From: JBFJWU01 sp041623475 [NCBI: bacterium]
Lineage (GTDB): Bacteria > J088
Length of the DNA stretch: 16,347 nucleotides
Direction: 5' to 3'
Assembly (NCBI GenBank): GCA_041623475.1
Contig: JBFJWU010000031.1
Span: 1-16,347 of the forward strand
This document shows, piece by piece, positions 15,143 through 16,347 of this stretch. The notes under the pieces were generated by a model. That model searched no databases, was not told the DNA's origin, and saw nothing but the letters and a program-made list of their open reading frames with translations. A program made the position numbers and the translations under genes. Numbering within the stretch: position 1 is the first letter of the stretch; every line of letters begins with the position of its first letter.

Positions 15143-15547
15143 ATGACCGCAACCATCCCTGAATCATTTCACGACCTGCTGACCGGACCGGTTTACGTCA
15201 ACCTGGCGACCGAAATGGCCGATGGCCGTGTACAGGTCAACCCCGTCTGGTGCGGCTTTGCTGATGGCGACATTCTGGTGAACTCGGCCAAGGGCCGGGT
15301 CAAGGACCGTAATATGCGTGAACGTCCGCGGGCGACGGTGCTGGCTATGGACCCAAATAACCCGTTTCGCTGGCTCGAGGCTCGCTGTGATGTCGTCGAG
15401 GTGACCGAAGACGGTGCCGATGACCACATTGACGATCTGGCCGAGTTGTACCTCGGCCAGCGGCCCTATCCGTTTCGTGCTGAAGGCGAAGTGCGGGTGA
15501 TCTACCGCCTGCGCCCGGTCCGCGTCAACGTCTGGGATCCGGCTTGA
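15143..15547 (+). CDS. Pyridoxamine 5'-phosphate oxidase family flavin/F420-binding protein (TIGR03618-like)
   Basis: The 134-residue product fits the small split-barrel PPOX superfamily, in the subgroup usually labelled 'PPOX class F420-dependent enzyme'. The pattern is typical: VYVNLATEMADGRVQVNPVW (17-36), ILVNSAKGRVKDRNMRERPR (44-63), VLAMDPNNPFRWLEARCDVV (66-85), then an acidic helix GADDHIDDLAELYLGQRPYPFR (91-112) and the closing strand VRVIYRLRPVRVNVW. Such proteins bind FMN or F420 as dimers and reduce small molecules; the true cofactor and substrate cannot be read here, and the F420 label need not apply if this organism does not make F420. The stop overlaps the TTG start of the reductase downstream (TTGA), so the two are probably one transcript. 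TACAAT at 15104-15109 may be a -10 element, but I see no matching -35. Confidence 0.85.
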   Translation: MTATIPESFHDLLTGPVYVNLATEMADGRVQVNPVWCGFADGDILVNSAKGRVKDRNMRERPRATVLAMDPNNPFRWLEARCDVVEVTEDGADDHIDDLAELYLGQRPYPFRAEGEVRVIYRLRPVRVNVWDPA

Positions 15548-16284
15548 GCGACCGCTTTGCGATCATTACCGGGGGCACCCGGGGAATCGGACTGGCCACC
15601 TCGCAACTGCTGCTGGACCAGGGCTGGACAGTACTGGCCTGTTACCTGCGCAACCGCAAGGCTGCCGATGCCGCCGCCGAACAACTGGCCGACAGCGGCC
15701 GTTACCATACGATCAAGGCCAACGTCGCCGAGGACGAGGCGCTGCAGGCGCTGGTTGACCGGGCCGGCGAACTGTCCGACCAGGTTCACGGCCTGGTCCT
15801 TAATGCCGCCAGCGGTGTGCTCAAACCGCTGGCCGAAAACACGCGCAAACACTGGGACTGGACCGTGGGCATCAACGCCTGGGGGGCGCTGCGCCTGGCC
15901 CAGCTGGCCCGGCCACGGCTGGCAGACGGCAGCAGCGTTGTTGCCATTTCCAGTCCGGGTGCGACCGGAGCGATCCCCGACTATGGCTCGGTTGGCGTGT
16001 CCAAGGCCGCGATCGAGGCCATCGTCCGACAGCTGGCGCTGGAATGGGGCCCGGACGGGATCCGGGTCAACGCTGTACGGGCGGGCCTGGTGCCCACCGA
16101 CGCGCTGGATCATTTCCCGGACCGCGAAACCATGGAGCGCGAAACCGTGGCCCGGACACCGCTGGGCCGGTTGACCACCCCGGCCGATGTGGCCGGCGCC
16201 ATCGGGTTTTTGTTGTCCGACTCAGCAGCGGCGGTTACGGGTACGACGTTGGTGGTCGACGGAGGTGCGGACATTGTCGTTTAG
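15544..16284 (+). CDS. Enoyl-ACP reductase III (FabL)-like short-chain dehydrogenase
   Basis: This 246-residue short-chain dehydrogenase looks most like FabL of Bacillus, which reduces the enoyl-ACP double bond in the last step of the fatty-acid cycle with NADPH. Evidence: the cofactor loop TGGTRGIG (9-16); basic residues after the second strand (YLRNRKAA), as in NADPH enzymes; NAASGVLKPLAENTRKHWDW (87-106), very close to the FabL stretch [20 protein letters not shown] as I recall it; and the catalytic Tyr147 and Lys154 in YGSVGVSKAA, spaced Y-x6-K as in enoyl-ACP reductases and not Y-x3-K as in ordinary dehydrogenases. The tail TDALDHFPDRETME and VDGGADIVV also match. It begins at TTG, overlapping the PPOX stop by four bases, with weak GGGA at 15534-15537. 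A specialised reductase for another pathway remains possible. Confidence 0.87.
   Translation: MSDRFAIITGGTRGIGLATSQLLLDQGWTVLACYLRNRKAADAAAEQLADSGRYHTIKANVAEDEALQALVDRAGELSDQVHGLVLNAASGVLKPLAENTRKHWDWTVGINAWGALRLAQLARPRLADGSSVVAISSPGATGAIPDYGSVGVSKAAIEAIVRQLALEWGPDGIRVNAVRAGLVPTDALDHFPDRETMERETVARTPLGRLTTPADVAGAIGFLLSDSAAAVTGTTLVVDGGADIVV
16261..16265 (+). promoter_or_regulatory. Ribosome binding site inside the FabL-like gene
   Basis: GGAGG lies eight bases before the TTG at 16274, within the last codons of the reductase. It supports the start of the next, truncated gene and implies translational coupling. Confidence 0.55.
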
Positions 16285-16347
16285 AAATGTGCTGCTGATC
16301 CCGGCCCTTGTCCTGGTCGTCAGCGGCACCGACGCGCTGGCCGCCGA
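16274..16347 (+). CDS. N-terminus of an exported protein (cut by the window end)
   Basis: The last 74 bases encode a frame starting at TTG 16274 that reads (M)SFRNVLLIPALVLVVSG, then TDALAA. This is a standard signal peptide: an Arg near the N-terminus, a hydrophobic core of about twelve residues and an ALA-type cleavage site. A GGAGG site precedes it at normal spacing, and it overlaps the reductase stop by 11 bases. GTG 16289 is an alternative start but would remove the positive charge. The mature protein lies outside the window, so its function is unknown. Confidence 0.6.
   Translation, partial: MSFRNVLLIPALVLVVSGTDALAA

Noticed and set aside
1-16347. CRISPR arrays, insertion sequences, tRNA/rRNA genes, toxin-antitoxin or phage genes
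   Set aside because: No direct-repeat arrays, terminal inverted repeats, transposase motifs or structured RNA genes could be recognised on either strand; coding density and composition are uniform.

Overview
The window is an ordinary-looking stretch of a high-GC Gram-negative chromosome, with no mobile element, tRNA, rRNA or CRISPR array that I can see. A two-subunit bacterial glutamate synthase, a fused malic enzyme/phosphotransacetylase (MaeB type) and a Tag-like glycosylase family common in proteobacteria all fit Pseudomonadota or a nearby Gram-negative phylum. I cannot resolve it further from sequence alone. Genes are packed tightly, several overlap by 4-13 bases, and TTG/GTG starts are frequent.

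Layout. (1) 1-725, + strand: the 3' end of maeB, the phosphotransacetylase-like domain of NADP-malic enzyme. (2) 729-5184, - strand: one six-gene phosphotransferase-system operon, transcribed as IIA, IIB, IIC, IID (mannose/sorbose family), then HPr, then Enzyme I. All phosphoryl-carrier histidines are visible. PEP phosphorylates EI, then HPr, then IIA and IIB, which would serve the IIC/IID membrane pair. (3) 5185-5506: a divergent intergenic region. (4) 5507-11571, + strand: gltB and gltD, large and small subunits of glutamate synthase (GOGAT), two bases apart. (5) 11572-11947: a mostly empty stretch with one possible small membrane-protein ORF. (6) 11948-13711, + strand: a six-helix membrane hybrid histidine kinase with a C-terminal receiver. 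(7) 13714-15024, - strand: a divergent 3-methyladenine-glycosylase-like protein followed by a class II aldolase. (8) 15143-16347, + strand: a PPOX-family flavoprotein, a FabL-like enoyl-ACP reductase (Y-x6-K active site) and the start of an exported protein, all translationally overlapped.

How the parts may work together. The PTS operon reads PEP/pyruvate and sits back to back with GOGAT, the main route of ammonia into glutamate, and end to end with malic enzyme, which makes pyruvate. This suggests a carbon/nitrogen control neighbourhood, though only gene order supports that. The most interesting points are the self-contained mannose-type PTS with its own HPr and EI but no sugar genes, the FabL-like reductase, the Tag-like protein lacking the classical Tag residues, and the orphan hybrid kinase. 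I found no clearly new biological system.
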